A stretch of 64,000 nt of DNA, taken from NCBI GenBank assembly GCA_914767885.1, contig CAJZBQ010000053.1, positions 1,772,501 to 1,836,500 of the forward strand, written 5' to 3'. Within the stretch, counting starts at the first letter, position 1. Every line of letters begins with the position of its first letter. The DNA comes from Blepharisma stoltei (lineage: Eukaryota > Ciliophora > Heterotrichea > Heterotrichida > Blepharismidae). Both the position numbers and the translations under genes were made by a program. Positions 30,504-43,500 of the stretch are shown here, one piece after another. Under the pieces are notes generated by a model. The model saw nothing but the letters and a program-made list of their open reading frames with translations. It was not told where the DNA came from and searched no databases.

Positions 30504-33500
30504 TTATTCAGGTTCAATCTTTCTACTCAGCCGAGCGTTAGATACAACCGTATCACCTTCTGTAGCGAACATGTTGAATATCTGCTCCAGAGTAGTTTGG
30601 CTTAAAGAGTATTCACTGATATTTAACTTATCCTTATGACTCTCAATAAGCCCGAAGATATCACCAATACTTATATTATTCCCTTTTTCAACTCTAAATT
30701 TGAAAGAGGTCCCATAATGCTCAATGAGGCTCAGATCCGAAAAGTGGTGTTTGAGTCATTTATATATAGCTGAACCATAATTTTCTATAATTACCCATTC
30801 AACTAGTGTTTTGACGTCAATAAACTTCTTCTCGTTTAACTCTTCTCTTATATGAGATCCTGAGCCTCCTTTGCAAATTTCATCAATAAGTTGCTGACTT
30901 TTAAGAGCTGTCAGCGCGCTGAGTAAGTTTTCTTCGAAAACATTTTCGCCTGGTGCGGCTTTGTAGACTTTATGAATCATGCGAGTGATTTCGTCTTCGC
31001 TTGGGTATTTTACTTTCAAGAAAAATTCATAGCCTGAGCCGAATTTATTCTTGATATGGGTAGCAGTGCCATAGCAGCGTAACCTGCCGGCAACCATGAT
31101 TGCCATGCTATTGCATAGAGCTTCAGCTTCGTCCATAGAGTGGGTAGTTAGGATGATACTCACTTTCTGTGATTTGATGTTGTTAATCACTTTCCACATA
31201 TTTTTGCGTGCTTCAGGGTCCATCCCTGCACTTGGTTCATCTAAGAAGACAACTGGAGGATTGCCTATGCAAGCAATAGCTACTGAGAGTTTTCTTTTGT
31301 TACCACCACTTAAGTTCCCAGATCTGACTTTTGCATATTTTTCTAGACCCATATCACTGAGCTGCTGTGCTACAAATTTAGGTATTAGTTTCTTAGGAAT
31401 GCCTTTGATTTTGGCATAAAGTCTTAAGTGTTCAGTAGGGGTAAGTAATTCAGTCAAAGCATCAAATTGAGGGCAGTAGCCAATGTTATACCTAGCCTCT
31501 GATAAGTTGGTAACTACATTAATACCGTTGATATATGTTATGTTAGATTGTATTTAGGATTGGTATAATTATTGTGATCTAATTTCTTAAATATGCAGGG
31601 AACTGAAAATCAAAAAGATATTTTTTCTGAATACTTAATACAGCCCTGTACAGTTTATGCATGGCCTTGAGTAGGACCATACTCTCCAGTCAAGATTCTA
31701 AATGTCGAGGTTTTTCCTGCTCCATTCACTCCAAGCAATGCAAATGCTTCTTGGAATGGGACAATGAACGAAATTTCTTGAATTGCAGTTTTCACTTCAC
31801 TCTTGCTCCACCTGCTCCCATAAATTTTTCTGATGCCTGAAACTTTTACAGCTATAGTTTATGCACTATAATAGATTGCTATGGTCATTAGCATTACTAG
31901 AAAAAAAAGGTTCAGGGTACTTTTATTATACATTTTAAGCCAGATAGAAATCCCAAAACCATAAATGGAAATTTGTTATTTTCAAAAAATTAACAAGTAC
32001 AAAATTATTTTAAAAATTAGCGTGTATAGTCAATCTATTATAATGCAAGAGCTATACATCTTTCGGGCTTGTATTTGTACAGACTTCTTTCATTCTTTCA
32101 ACATCATCATCTGGCTTGTATTCATTTTCTCCTGGATCTCTTACTGACCCCATATTTCTGATATATTGGGTATGGCCAAGCCATTCTATCAATACTAGAG
32201 CCAGAATCCCACCTCCTGCATGAAGCATCAAAAAGAAAGCATCTGCTCCTGCAACATCCCATGCTAAAGGTGCTTGAACTTTTTCGCTATTCAGTGATGC
32301 ATAAGCATCCCTATTCGATATATTCATTATACCAAACGAAAAACAAAAAATTGGTGAAATGCCCCTTAAAGGCCACTGAAGAACATTTGCCACACTTAAG
32401 GTCCCTTTATTGTTGATTCTCAATATCCAAATCATAATGGCAGAAACTCCTCCTGATATCAAGCTGAAAATGAAGACATAGAATTGTGCCAGAGAGTAGC
32501 TTTTGAATAGAAAGCTGCAAGCATAAGTGTGAGGACAAATCGCAAGGCCAAATAACAAGAAAATCACTCATGTGGCTTGATAAAGCTCATTATTTTCAGT
32601 CAAACTTTTTAGTCCAAATGCTTCTATCATGAGCACTGACAATATACAAGGGCCCATGTACTTTAGCAAATCCCAGGTATAAGAAGAAAGCCAATAAGCT
32701 GATATAGAAACTCCACTCACCAGATGCTGATGCTTCACGTTATTTTCTTTTTCTTTTACTATAAAAGTCACTAGCCCTGTAGGGATAAATGCCATCCCAA
32801 TTCCAAAAATCATAGAGACATAAAATGTCGCTGCGTTTCTTGATAAGCCGGCCTGCCTATGAGTCAATGGCAGTGGCCAATTGCGCATTTTTATGCTAAC
32901 AGGTTCTCCAATTGCAGTCTGCACGATTGCTTCTCCGATAACATTTGCAAAAGTTGGAGAGGATTGCATAGCTGTCGTGTTATGGAAAATGGCGACTGAA
33001 AATTGCTTTGTTGCGTTGTTTGCTTCATAGAAATAAAAAGAGCCCATTCTGTATGGCTTATGATGTCTTTGGGTGTATACAAATTTATCGAAATCTTGAA
33101 TTGTTGGAGTATCAGCAGATTCTGTATTTGTCAAGGTTGATGTAGAATGTTGGCTTGCCATGCTATGAAGTATAATGTCTTTGGCAGTAGCTGAAGTGAC
33201 AGGATCACTTACAGAGTCGCCCCATAGCATATTTTGAGGAGTGTCATATTTGCTAACTGACAGACTTAGCGACTTTTGACTTTCCCAGAGACTAACTTTG
33301 GTAAGCAAAATCAATCCTCCCATAATTAGTAGTATTGGCAAAAATATTTCAAGGATAAACCCTTTGAGGTCTCTCCAAGAATAGAGAATCCTTTTTTGAA
33401 GCAATGCCAGATAATGAGAAAAGAAAAGGAAATGTTTAACTCTGTCTTGAGAAATGTTAAAGTTTTTGGCCTCTTGGGATTCAAGTTCAAACTCAGAGCC

Positions 33501-36155
33501 TTCCCAAGTTTTTAATGCAATATCTTCTTTTCTCTCCTCATTAAATTCATCAAATTTTTTGCTATTTCTTTTTTCCAAAACGCTTTCATCATCCCCTCTT
33601 GCAACTCTTAGAAAAACTTCTTCCAGCGTGGTCACTGAAATACCGTAGTTTTCTATTTTCAACTCAGAAGTTCTTTTGTCAATTTCTTTGAAAAGCTCAT
33701 TAAATATAGAGGATGCAGATAAGGGTAATTGGTAGACTGTTTCTGAAGAAACTTCGCTTAGGACTTCGACATCTGGGATGTATTTTTTGATTATATCAGT
33801 AATACGATCAGAGCAGTCCTTATCACTAGCTTCAATCCTCCTTACAATGGTGAGATTATAGCCTACTCCAAATCTTTTCTTCAAAAACAAAGGACTTCCC
33901 AAGCAGTGGACTTTCCCTTCCGCCATTATTGCAATTCTATCTGCAAGAATATCGGCCTCTTCCATATAATGAGTTGTCAAAATGATAATTCTACCGTTTT
34001 TATCGTTTCTCAGCATATCCCAAACCCTTCTTCTTGCTGACAAATCCATCCCAGAAGTGGGCTCATCAAGCATCACAATCTTTGATCCTCCTATGAGAGC
34101 GATTGCCAGTGAAAGTTTTCGTTTTTGGCCACCAGACAGATTCCCTGCCTTAGTGTCTTTTTTATCTTCTAAGTCGACTTCTTTTAGCTTTTCATCAATA
34201 GCTTCTTTGATTTCTTGTTTATTGGTCATCCCTTTGAATCTGCTAAATAGGTAAAGGTGCTCATATACTGTTAGATTTTTAAATAGAATGTCATGTTGTG
34301 GACAAACACCCAAGTTTTTTCTTATAGCAGACATCTCAGAGTTGAAATCATACCCATCTACAGTCATGCTGCCAGCTGTTGGCTTAAGGAGTCCAGTTAG
34401 CATTGATAAAGTGGTAGTTTTTCCTGCTCCATTGTGGCCTAGAAGTGCGAAAATTTGTCCCCTGAACATTTCCAGATCTAGCCCATCTACTGCAATTTTA
34501 TTTCCAAAATGCTTTCTCAGCCCTCTTACAACCATAGCTTGCCCTGTTTCTATTTGCTTAAGCAGCAAGGGCTCTTCTTTTTCGATTTTATCATTTCTCT
34601 CTAACTCTCTCCTCCTTTGTTCTTCTTCTTCCTTCATGCTTGCAAGTGCTTCCTCACTTAATCCAGAATCTGTTCCTTGCTTTCCAAGCCAAAAGCTTTT
34701 GGTGAAAGGGAAATACCACTTAAGTGAAACTCCATATTGTGATGGAATGACCTTATCGAAATAAAGTGCAAGTGTAAAATAAATTGCTGAGTCAACCAAT
34801 AGCATAATAAATGAAGTCATGACTGTATAATTTTGAAAGTTGTCTCCCCAGTTGCTGAAATCACTGCCGATTTCATTCGCTTGAAGGTTCAATAAAGTGT
34901 AAAATCCATTCACCATGGCTACAGTATTAAATATTGACAAAGCTGTTTTTGTGCCCTGAGAAGTTGTGCTAGTTACTGCAAATATTGTGAAAAAGGTCAT
35001 AAAGTAAATTAATATCCCAACCAAAATTGCAGTTTTGGCTCTTGAGAAAAATGAAACAATTAAAAAAGCAAACGCAATACATGAAATTCCGTAAAAGAAA
35101 AACAGTAAGAAAACCAAAAACTTGTCTGAAGCCATGAATAGTGCCCAACCAATAAGAGTTGAGAGTCCACTAATCACAAGGAAAATAAGTATATACATAA
35201 TGATCCACGAAAGAAAGTAAGCAGTGTCTCTAAGTCCCATCATTTTCATAGCTTCCTTCACTTTTGTTTCTTTTTCAGTGGCCATCCTATTGATCAGTCT
35301 TGATATTGGAACTAAAGACGTTATAAACATTAAAAGCCCTAAAGTTCCAGCAAAGGCATTGGTGAAATTGTCTTCTATATATTTCATTCCATGAAAAGGG
35401 ACAAAACCAAACTGCACATAACCTTCAGGTTGTTCTTTGGTTAAAAAGAAGTTATAAATCATATTTTGGATGCTCAAAAAGCCACTCTCGATGAAATCTT
35501 TCTGATAGACAGTCATAACACTTTTTTGATAAGTATTAACAGGTGGGAAAATACTTGTCTGAAAGATATCATACCAAGATCCATACACAGTTTGATCAGT
35601 AGGATCAGTGTCTGTGTAATTATATCGAATCGAGAATGTAGCATTTGGATAAGTCATTTTAACTCCAATTGCAAAGCAAATTTTCGTATGTCCTTTATCG
35701 TCATAGTCTTCATCGGTGACATAGTCGTCAAGCTTTCCCATAGACTTGAATATTAGAGGTTCCTTGTAAGTTCCATTACCATTGTCCAAGTATTGAGCGA
35801 TTTGGGTCTTCAAATAGGCAGTTAATAATTGGGAGTTAGTATCATTAGTCTCTTGTGCAATCGCCCAAGTCCAACCATAAGGAATAAGCAGCTGACACCA
35901 TTCAAAGGGGTGGGTTTGCTTGTTAGCTAGGTTATATAGCCCTTCTCCAGTTGAATTTTTAGGGCCTACTATCTGAAGATGGTTGAGGTATGATTTGGCG
36001 CTAATATGTTCAACAGGGCTAGATAGCCTGAGTATCACCATAAAGAAAATGAGGATTACAGGGAAAAGGATCTCACAAATAGATCCACAAAGCTCTCGCT
36101 TCCACAAAAGCCAGTTTTTAAAGAGCAAAGCACGCAGATGACCTGCCAATGTCAT
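30504..36155 (-). CDS. ABCA-type full transporter, copy 1, 1775 aa after excision
   Basis: Start ATG at 36155, stop TAA 30504-30506. Order is membrane domain 1 with a large outside loop, NBD1, membrane domain 2, NBD2. NBD1 has Walker A GHNGAGKTTTLSMLTG, signature NLSGGQKRKLSLAIA and Walker B IVMLDEPTSGMD; NBD2 has GVNGAGKTSTFRILTG, NLSGGNKRKLSVAIA and VVFLDEPSAGMD. This matches the ABCA (lipid/sterol transporter) architecture. Two short unique IESs (31536-31657, 31855-32056) flank the NBD2 Walker A region; removing 122 and 202 nt leaves 1776 codons. Both TGA and TGG code Trp. Copy 2 lies directly upstream on the same strand. Confidence 0.92.
31536..31657. other. Unique 122-bp TA-flanked IES
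   Basis: TA at 31534-31535 and 31656-31657. No C tract, no inverted ends, not repeated in the window. Removal changes a stop-containing stretch into GPTQGHAYINGINVVTNLSEARYN, matching copy 2 (GPTKGEAYINGCNVITHLSEARYN), where no insert is present. Confidence 0.88.
31855..32056. other. Unique 202-bp TA-flanked IES
   Basis: TA at 31853-31854 and 32055-32056, embedded in GCTATA / GCTATAC. AT-rich, nonrepetitive. Removal gives SPKDVAVKVSGIRKIYG, matching copy 2 (DPKEVAVKVSGVRKVYG), which lacks it. Confidence 0.88.
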
Positions 36156-37573
36156 ATTTATTCAACAAATTTATCTTCGAAAACTTCTGCATAAACTTGG
36201 GGAAAAAATTATTTTAGCATCTTGGAGAAGTAAGTTTTAGCTCTGCTTATGCAAATTTCGATGATTAGTGGATTCTTGCAAATAATAACTATTTTCAATT
36301 TTTTTTAAAATTATTGTTTTACTGAAAGTGCTTAGATCTGGAAATTATTGATATGTTGAAATAAGTTTTATCTGAGAAAAGAAATTGAAGCTATTTTTTG
36401 AGCAATAGCGACGGTTTTTGAAGGCCTTGATATGGCCTGGAGAGGAAATGTAAATGGTGAACTTAAAAATAAAAGCTTTTAGAAAACTTCTAAAGAATAG
36501 ATATATAAGAGTTGACTTTATTTTAAGCATCACAGTCTCTAATTCATACCAAAAAATTTTAGATTTACTTTTAAAAGTCTGTTTTTATATCTTCGATTCA
36601 TAATTCAAGCAGTAAATAATAAAATATTAATTATTATATTATATATTTCTTAAGTAAACTAATAATTAGCAAAAATACCTTGAATTGATTAATGACTGTT
36701 CACTTCTAAAACAAAAATCAATTATCTTCATAACGCGGGTAACAAAAATAATCATTTGAATTTTAGTAAATTTAAAATATGATCTCATAATAGACTCTGG
36801 TTCTAAGCTTATTCTGATTCTAATAATTTAAGCATTTAAAATTTCTTTATAAAAATGCTAATGTGGCTTTAAATATTAGCACCAATATAACATAACATTA
36901 TAAGAGACTTATAGCAAATTTCATTAGTTGTTACAAGCAAGAAAAACTCTAATTATTAGTTTTTTCAATTAAATGTTTAAGTAGAGAAACTCTTAGTTGA
37001 AATGGTAAATTATTTTAGATAGAAAGTTAAAGAAATTGGAATTATAATTTTTTTGCTAGAAAAGATAATTATATCCCATTATCTAATATATTTCCAATAA
37101 TTATTGCTTAAAGAGAGGTAGATTTTAAATGATGCACTAAAGTTTTCTTATTATAATACTGCTGCCATTTTTATGCTATAAAGGATGATAATTGATATTT
37201 TAGTATTAAAATTATATTCATTGGTCTAATTCTTAGCATCAGAAAATTAAGGCAATATATTTAAAAACTTATTTAAAAATAGTATAAAGCTAATCCTCTT
37301 TGTATATAAAAATTGAAGCATAGTAAACCTCGATATATAATAAATAGATTCAAACTTTGAAGTTTTTATAATTTCCCTTCGATAAATATTTCAAACAAAT
37401 TTATATAAAGCTAATTCACTTTTATAGTTAGCTCAGCATTTGATAAAACTACTAGCTAATATCTGCTTAAATGTCTAGCACTGACTCATTCTTCATTATG
37501 CTATAGATATTAAAACAGTTTAAAAACACCAAATTTATAGTTTTCCATTTAATAAATAACTAATAAGATAATA
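36156..37573. other. 1.4-kb AT-rich intergenic region between ABCA copies
   Basis: Stops in all frames even with TGA as Trp. None of the insert families recognised. It contains the promoter of copy 1 and the 3' flank of copy 2. No RNA gene recognised. Confidence 0.5.
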
Positions 37574-40500
37574 TTATGCTGGTTGTACTCTTCTACTTAA
37601 CCGAGCATTCGATACAACTGTTTCTGTAGCGAACATGTTGAATATCTGCTCAAGCGTTGTTTGGCTTAAAGAATATTCGCTGATATTCAAATTATCTTTC
37701 ATATGCTCTATAAGTCCAAAGATCTCACCAATGCTCTTATTGTCTCCTTTCTCCACTCTAAATTTAAACGAAGTTCCATAATGCTCAATTAAGCTGACTT
37801 CATGAAACTGCTCTTTAAGCCAATTATAAATAGTTGCTCCATATATTTCTAATATGACCCACTCAACTAAAGTCTTTAAGTCAACGCACTGCTTTTCATT
37901 TAATTCTTCTCTTATATGAGACCCTGAGCCTTGCTTGGAAACCTCATCATAAAGCTGTGCACAGTTTAGCTCAGTCAGAGCTCTCAGTACGTTAACATCG
38001 TCTACAACATCGCCTGGGAGTATATTTTGAACCCTCCGAACATCGCGGGCTATTTCATCTTCATTTGGATACTTGGCTTTCAAGAAAAACTCATAACCTG
38101 AGCCGAATTTATTCTTGATATGAGTTGCAGTGCCATGGCAGCGTAGCCTTCCAGCGACCATGATCCCAATAGTATTGCAGAGAGCTTCAGCTTCATCCAT
38201 AGAGTGAGTAGTCAGAATTATACTAACCTTTTGAGATTTGATGCTATTGATAACTTTCCACATGTTTTTGCGAGCTTCAGGGTCCATTCCTGCACTTGGC
38301 TCATCTAAGAAAACAACTGGAGGATTTCCAATGCAAGCAATTGCTACTGAAAGTTTTCTTTTATTACCACCACTTAATTTTCCAGCTCTGACAGTGGCAT
38401 ATTTTTCCAAGCCCATATCTTTTAATTGCTTTTCTACAAATTTAGGCACTAAGTGCTTACTCCCCCTCCGTAAGTGAACAAAAAAATTTTTTTTACTCAT
38501 GGAGGGGTTTTTGAGATTTTAAAAAAAATCTTAGTTTGCAAAAATTGGAAAGCAAATATTAATTTAATTTAAAAAGTTTATGTTTTAAAAACGCAATTTA
38601 TTTAAAATTAAAAAGATTTAGCTCGAGATTTCATGATAATAGTTATCACTTATATATCAAATTTTGTTCCCATAAAAAACAATTCTATTGAAAAAATTTT
38701 TGTTCACTCACTGAGGGGGGTTTTTTTGGGCAAAAAATAGGGATTTTTCAATGGTTTTTTGTTCTCACGGAGGGGGGGAGTTAGGAATCCCTTTAATCTT
38801 AGCATAAAGCCTCAAGTGCTCAGTAGGAGTAAGCAATTCAGTTAAAGCATCAAACTGAGGGCAATAGCCAATATTGTATCTTGCTTCTGATAAATGAGTT
38901 ATAACGTTGCAGCCATTTATATAAGCTTCGCCTTTTGTTGGGCCATACTCTCCAGTTAAAATTCTAAATGTCGAAGTCTTCCCTGCTCCATTAACACCCA
39001 GTAATGCAAAAGCTTCTTGGAATGGGACAATAAATGAAATCTCTTCAATTGCAACCTTTACTTGAGACTTACCAAACATCGTTCCGTACACTTTTCTGAC
39101 TCCAGAAACCTTCACTGCGACTTCTTTTGGATCAGTTTTGGCAGCCACCTCTTTAGCGTTTTCCACATCATCGTCAGGCCTGTATTCGCTTTCGCCTGGA
39201 TCTCTTGCTGACCCAATATTTCTGATCCACTGAACATTTCCAAGCCACTCAATTAAAAATATCAAAATAATTCCAATTACTGTATGGAAGCCAAGGAAAA
39301 AGACATCAGCGCCTGCGATATCCCAAGCCAATGGTGCTTGAACTTTTTCTCCATAGGCTGATGCATAAGCTTCTCTATTAGAGACATTCATAATTCCAAA
39401 AGAAAAGCAAAACATTGGAGACGCTAGTCTAAAAATGTACTGGAGCCCATCAGCGACATTTCTTGTATTGTCGTTATCGTTATTACTAGTAGGCTGCTGC
39501 CATATTGTTAACGCAGTTACCACGACCCGTGAGGGTTCACCAGTTTTGCACCGTCCCGGTTCCACCTTGTTCGACTGGGAAAAAGATTTGCTGGGCAGTT
39601 GTTCAGCTCGGACTCCTTCGCCTTCTTGAGACCCTGCTGCCATGGAAATCAGAAGTGAGATATTTCTTGTATCGTCAGAAATCAGCCTCAAAGTCCACAC
39701 AACGGTAGCTGCGACAGCTCCCATGATCAAGTTATAAATGAAAATATAAAACTGGGCTATTGAGTAATTCTTGAATAAAAAGCTTGAAGCATACGTATGT
39801 GGGCAAATCGCCACCCCGAATAGCATAAATAGTATTCAGGTCGCTGTGTAAATTTCGTTATTTTCAGTCAAGCTTTTAAGATCAAAGGCTTGAATCATTA
39901 AAACAGATAAAATTCCAGGTATCATAAATTTCAGCAAATCCCATGTATAAGATGAGAGTCAGTAGGCAGGAATGGAGACCCCACTTACCAGATGCTGGTG
40001 CTTTACATTATTTTCTCTTTCTTTCACTATAAAAGTTACAAGCCCTGTCGGAATAAATGCCATTCCAATAGCAAAAATCATCGAAACATAAAAGGTTCCT
40101 GCATTTCTGGCTAAATTCTCTTGTTTTTTAGTCAAAGGTAAAGGCCAGTTGTACATTGAAATTTTTAAATCCTGTCCAAGAGCGTATTGAGCTACTGCTT
40201 GCCCTAGCATATTTGCGTATGTAGGAGCAGCTTGGATTGCAGTCGTGTTATGGAAAATGGCTACTGCGAACTGTTTACTCCCCCCCCATCCTTGAGCGAC
40301 CGATTGACTGTAAAAAATCCTAAAAATTTGGGAAAATTAAACCCATCCTTGATTGAACGGCTCGCCATCGTTCTATCAAGGATGGAGGTTAAAAAAAAAA
40401 TTTATGTATAAAATAAAAAATATATATTTTTTATAAACTTTTAAAGAGAGTTAAGAGTATTTAATAATTATTTTTGGGGAGAAGTTAGTAATATTATCAG

Positions 40501-43500
40501 TTTGGTAGAAGTAATAAGACCCCATTCTATAAGGATGATGATCTCTTTCATCATATATGTCTTGATCAAAGCTACTAATAGTTGAAGAAGATAAATCCTC
40601 ATTTGTTAATTTTGATGTCGGATATTGGCGATTCATGTTATGAGAAATAATTTCTTTTGCATTAGATGATATAACTGGATCAGATACATCATAGTTCCAT
40701 AAAACCTCCTGAGGAGTGCTATATTTATCTACAGTCAATTTCCAAGATTTTTGATCTTCAAATACACTAACTTTGGTAAGGAGCGCAAGACCTCCAATAA
40801 CCAGAAGCAGAGGCAAAAATATTTCTAAAACAAACCCTTTCAAGTCTCTCCATGAATATACTACACGCTTTTGAATTAACGCAAGGAAATGAGAAAAGAA
40901 GAGAATCCCTTTAAGACGATCTTCAGCGATATTAAATTTTCGAGCATCTGCAAGATCAGTTTCAAATTGTGAACCGTCAAAAGTGTGCTCAACACTGCTT
41001 TCGTCTCTTTTAATGCTTTTTCTTTTTTCTAAAACACTTTCATCGTCGCCTCTGGCAACTCTTATAAAGACTTCTTCAAGGGTAGTTACAGATATCCCAT
41101 AGTTTTCAATTTTCAGGTCTGCTGTTCTTCTATCAATTTCTTGGAATAGCTGATTAAAGATAATTGATGCAGCAAGAGGAAGCTGGTATGATGTTTCTGC
41201 TGAAACTTCAGTCAGAATTTCAGCGTCTGGGACATATTTTTTAATAAGGTCGGTGACCTGATTAGAGTATTCTTTTCCACTTGCTTCGATTCTTCTATTA
41301 ATAGTAAGGTTATAGCCAACTCCGAACCTTTTCTTTAAAAACAAAGGACTTCCTAACTCCCAGCCCTCCGTGAGTGAACAAAATTAATTTTTTTTTTAAA
41401 AAAAAATTATATATATTTTATAGAAAATATTTTTTTTTCGAAATTTTAAAAATATCCTAATTTGCAAAAATATGGGAAGCAAACATTAATTTAATTTATA
41501 AAATTTATGTTTTAAAACGCAATTTGTTTTAAATTAAACGGAATTAGCTTGAGATTTAATTATACTAATTATCTCTTATATATCAATTTTTTTTTCATAA
41601 AAAATTTTTGTTCCCTTACGGAGAGTGGGTTCTTAGGCAAAACAAAGGGATTTTTCTAATGGCTTTGTTCATTCACGAGGGGGGAGTAAGCAGTGTACTT
41701 TTCCTTCAGCCATGATTGCAATTCTATCTGCAAGAATATCAGCTTCTTCCATATAATGGGTTGTCAAAATAATGATCCTGTCTTTCTTATCATTTCTCAA
41801 CATATCCCACATCCTTCTTCTTGCAGTCAAATCCATCCCAGAAGTGGGCTCATCAAGCATCACTATCTTTGAGCCTCCAATTAAAGCGATGGATAAAGAA
41901 AGCTTCCTTTTTTGACCTCCTGACAGATTTCCTGCCTTCGTATTTTTTTTGTCTTGAAGCTCGACTTCTGTTAGTTTTTCGTCAATGGCTCTCTTGATTT
42001 CTTCTTTATCAGTCATTCCTTTAAATCTGCTGAACATTAAAAGATGCTCATAAACTGTCAGGTTTTTGAATAGGACGTCATGCTGAGGACAAACACCAAG
42101 GTTTTTTCTGATTTCGCCCATCTCTGTATTGAAATTAAACCCATTGACTGTCATAGTTCCAGAAGTTGGCTTTAAAAGTCCAGTCAACATCGATAACGTT
42201 GTAGTTTTGCCTGCTCCATTATGTCCAAGTAAAGCAAATATCTGTCCTTTAATACATAAAAATGGTGACGACATACCATTTATGCATGCCGGGCTAGGGT
42301 TTCTCCGGGCCTCAGGGAGCTAATCCTCTGGACTTGGGGTTTTTCCTCCAGGACAATCATTGGAAAGCGCAAGGTCGGCCATTTTCTGTGTGGCAATATG
42401 ACCCACAGACCCTGAAGACGGTATTTGCCTAACGAGAAACTGGGAGTTTCGACCCATGTGATTGGCTCTCAGACTCCAGGAGCCATGGAAGTCAATACTC
42501 ATGTGTGCGAATCCTTTGTTTGCGGCAACAAGAAAGGGTGTCCGCCGAGGTCTCACCATAGGCGATGAGCGTGAAGTGGTGCAAATCCCCGGCCCTGCTA
42601 TTGCGAACGGCTTAGTTAATTTTAATCTTAATCTGTCCTTTAAACATATCCAAATCTAAGCCATCCACAGCAACTTTTCCCCCAAAGTGTTTCCTTAGTC
42701 CTCTGACAACCATAGCTTGCCCTGTTTCAATTTGTTTCAGAAGCACATTTTCTGCTTCTTCGATTTTATCATTATTTTTTAGCTCTCTTCTTCTTTTTTC
42801 TTCTTCCTCCTTGATTCCAGCTAGTTCTTGCTCACTAAATTCTGAGTCATTTGTCTGATGTCCCATCCAAAACGACTTGGTAAAAGGAAAGTACCACTTC
42901 AAGGCGACTCCATATTCTGAGGGAATTACTTTATCAAAATAAAAAGCAAGAAGGAAATACACAATAGTATCGATAGTAAGCATAATCAGTGCAGTAGCAA
43001 CTGTATAATTTTCATAAACATCCCCAGCTGATGAGAAATCAACTTCAACTTGATTGGCTTGGAGATTAATCTTACTTACTTATTTACTTAAGGTGTATGA
43101 CTTCTTCAGCAGGATGATTTAGGCATGCATAAGCCCATCCTTTTAACCCCTAATCTGGTGACGTCACCAAGCCATCTTGGACCGGCCAGCCCGATCAACC
43201 TTCTATAAGGCTTCGCCTCCAGCTAGGCCAGAAGTTCCGCACCGGCAGCATTGCCTCGCCCGAACTTGACTACTGCGCGTGCTCTGCCTAAGGGTCACCC
43301 TCCTCGGGTGTGCCAAGCAGCAAAAACAAATGTCCATAATATCCTGGACCAATTAAATACCCTGTGCTGTATTCCATATTGGTGCTGCGGATAAAAGTCC
43401 ACGTGGAAAACTGAATCCTATAATAATAAAAGCGAAGGAAGGAAGGAATAGTTCTCGGAGAGAACTAATTCCGCACTGAGCCATTTTATTATTATGGTTG

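Noticed and set aside
36345..36533. 62-codon frame in the spacer between the ABCA copies
   Set aside because: Low-complexity AT-driven sequence in a region full of stops elsewhere.
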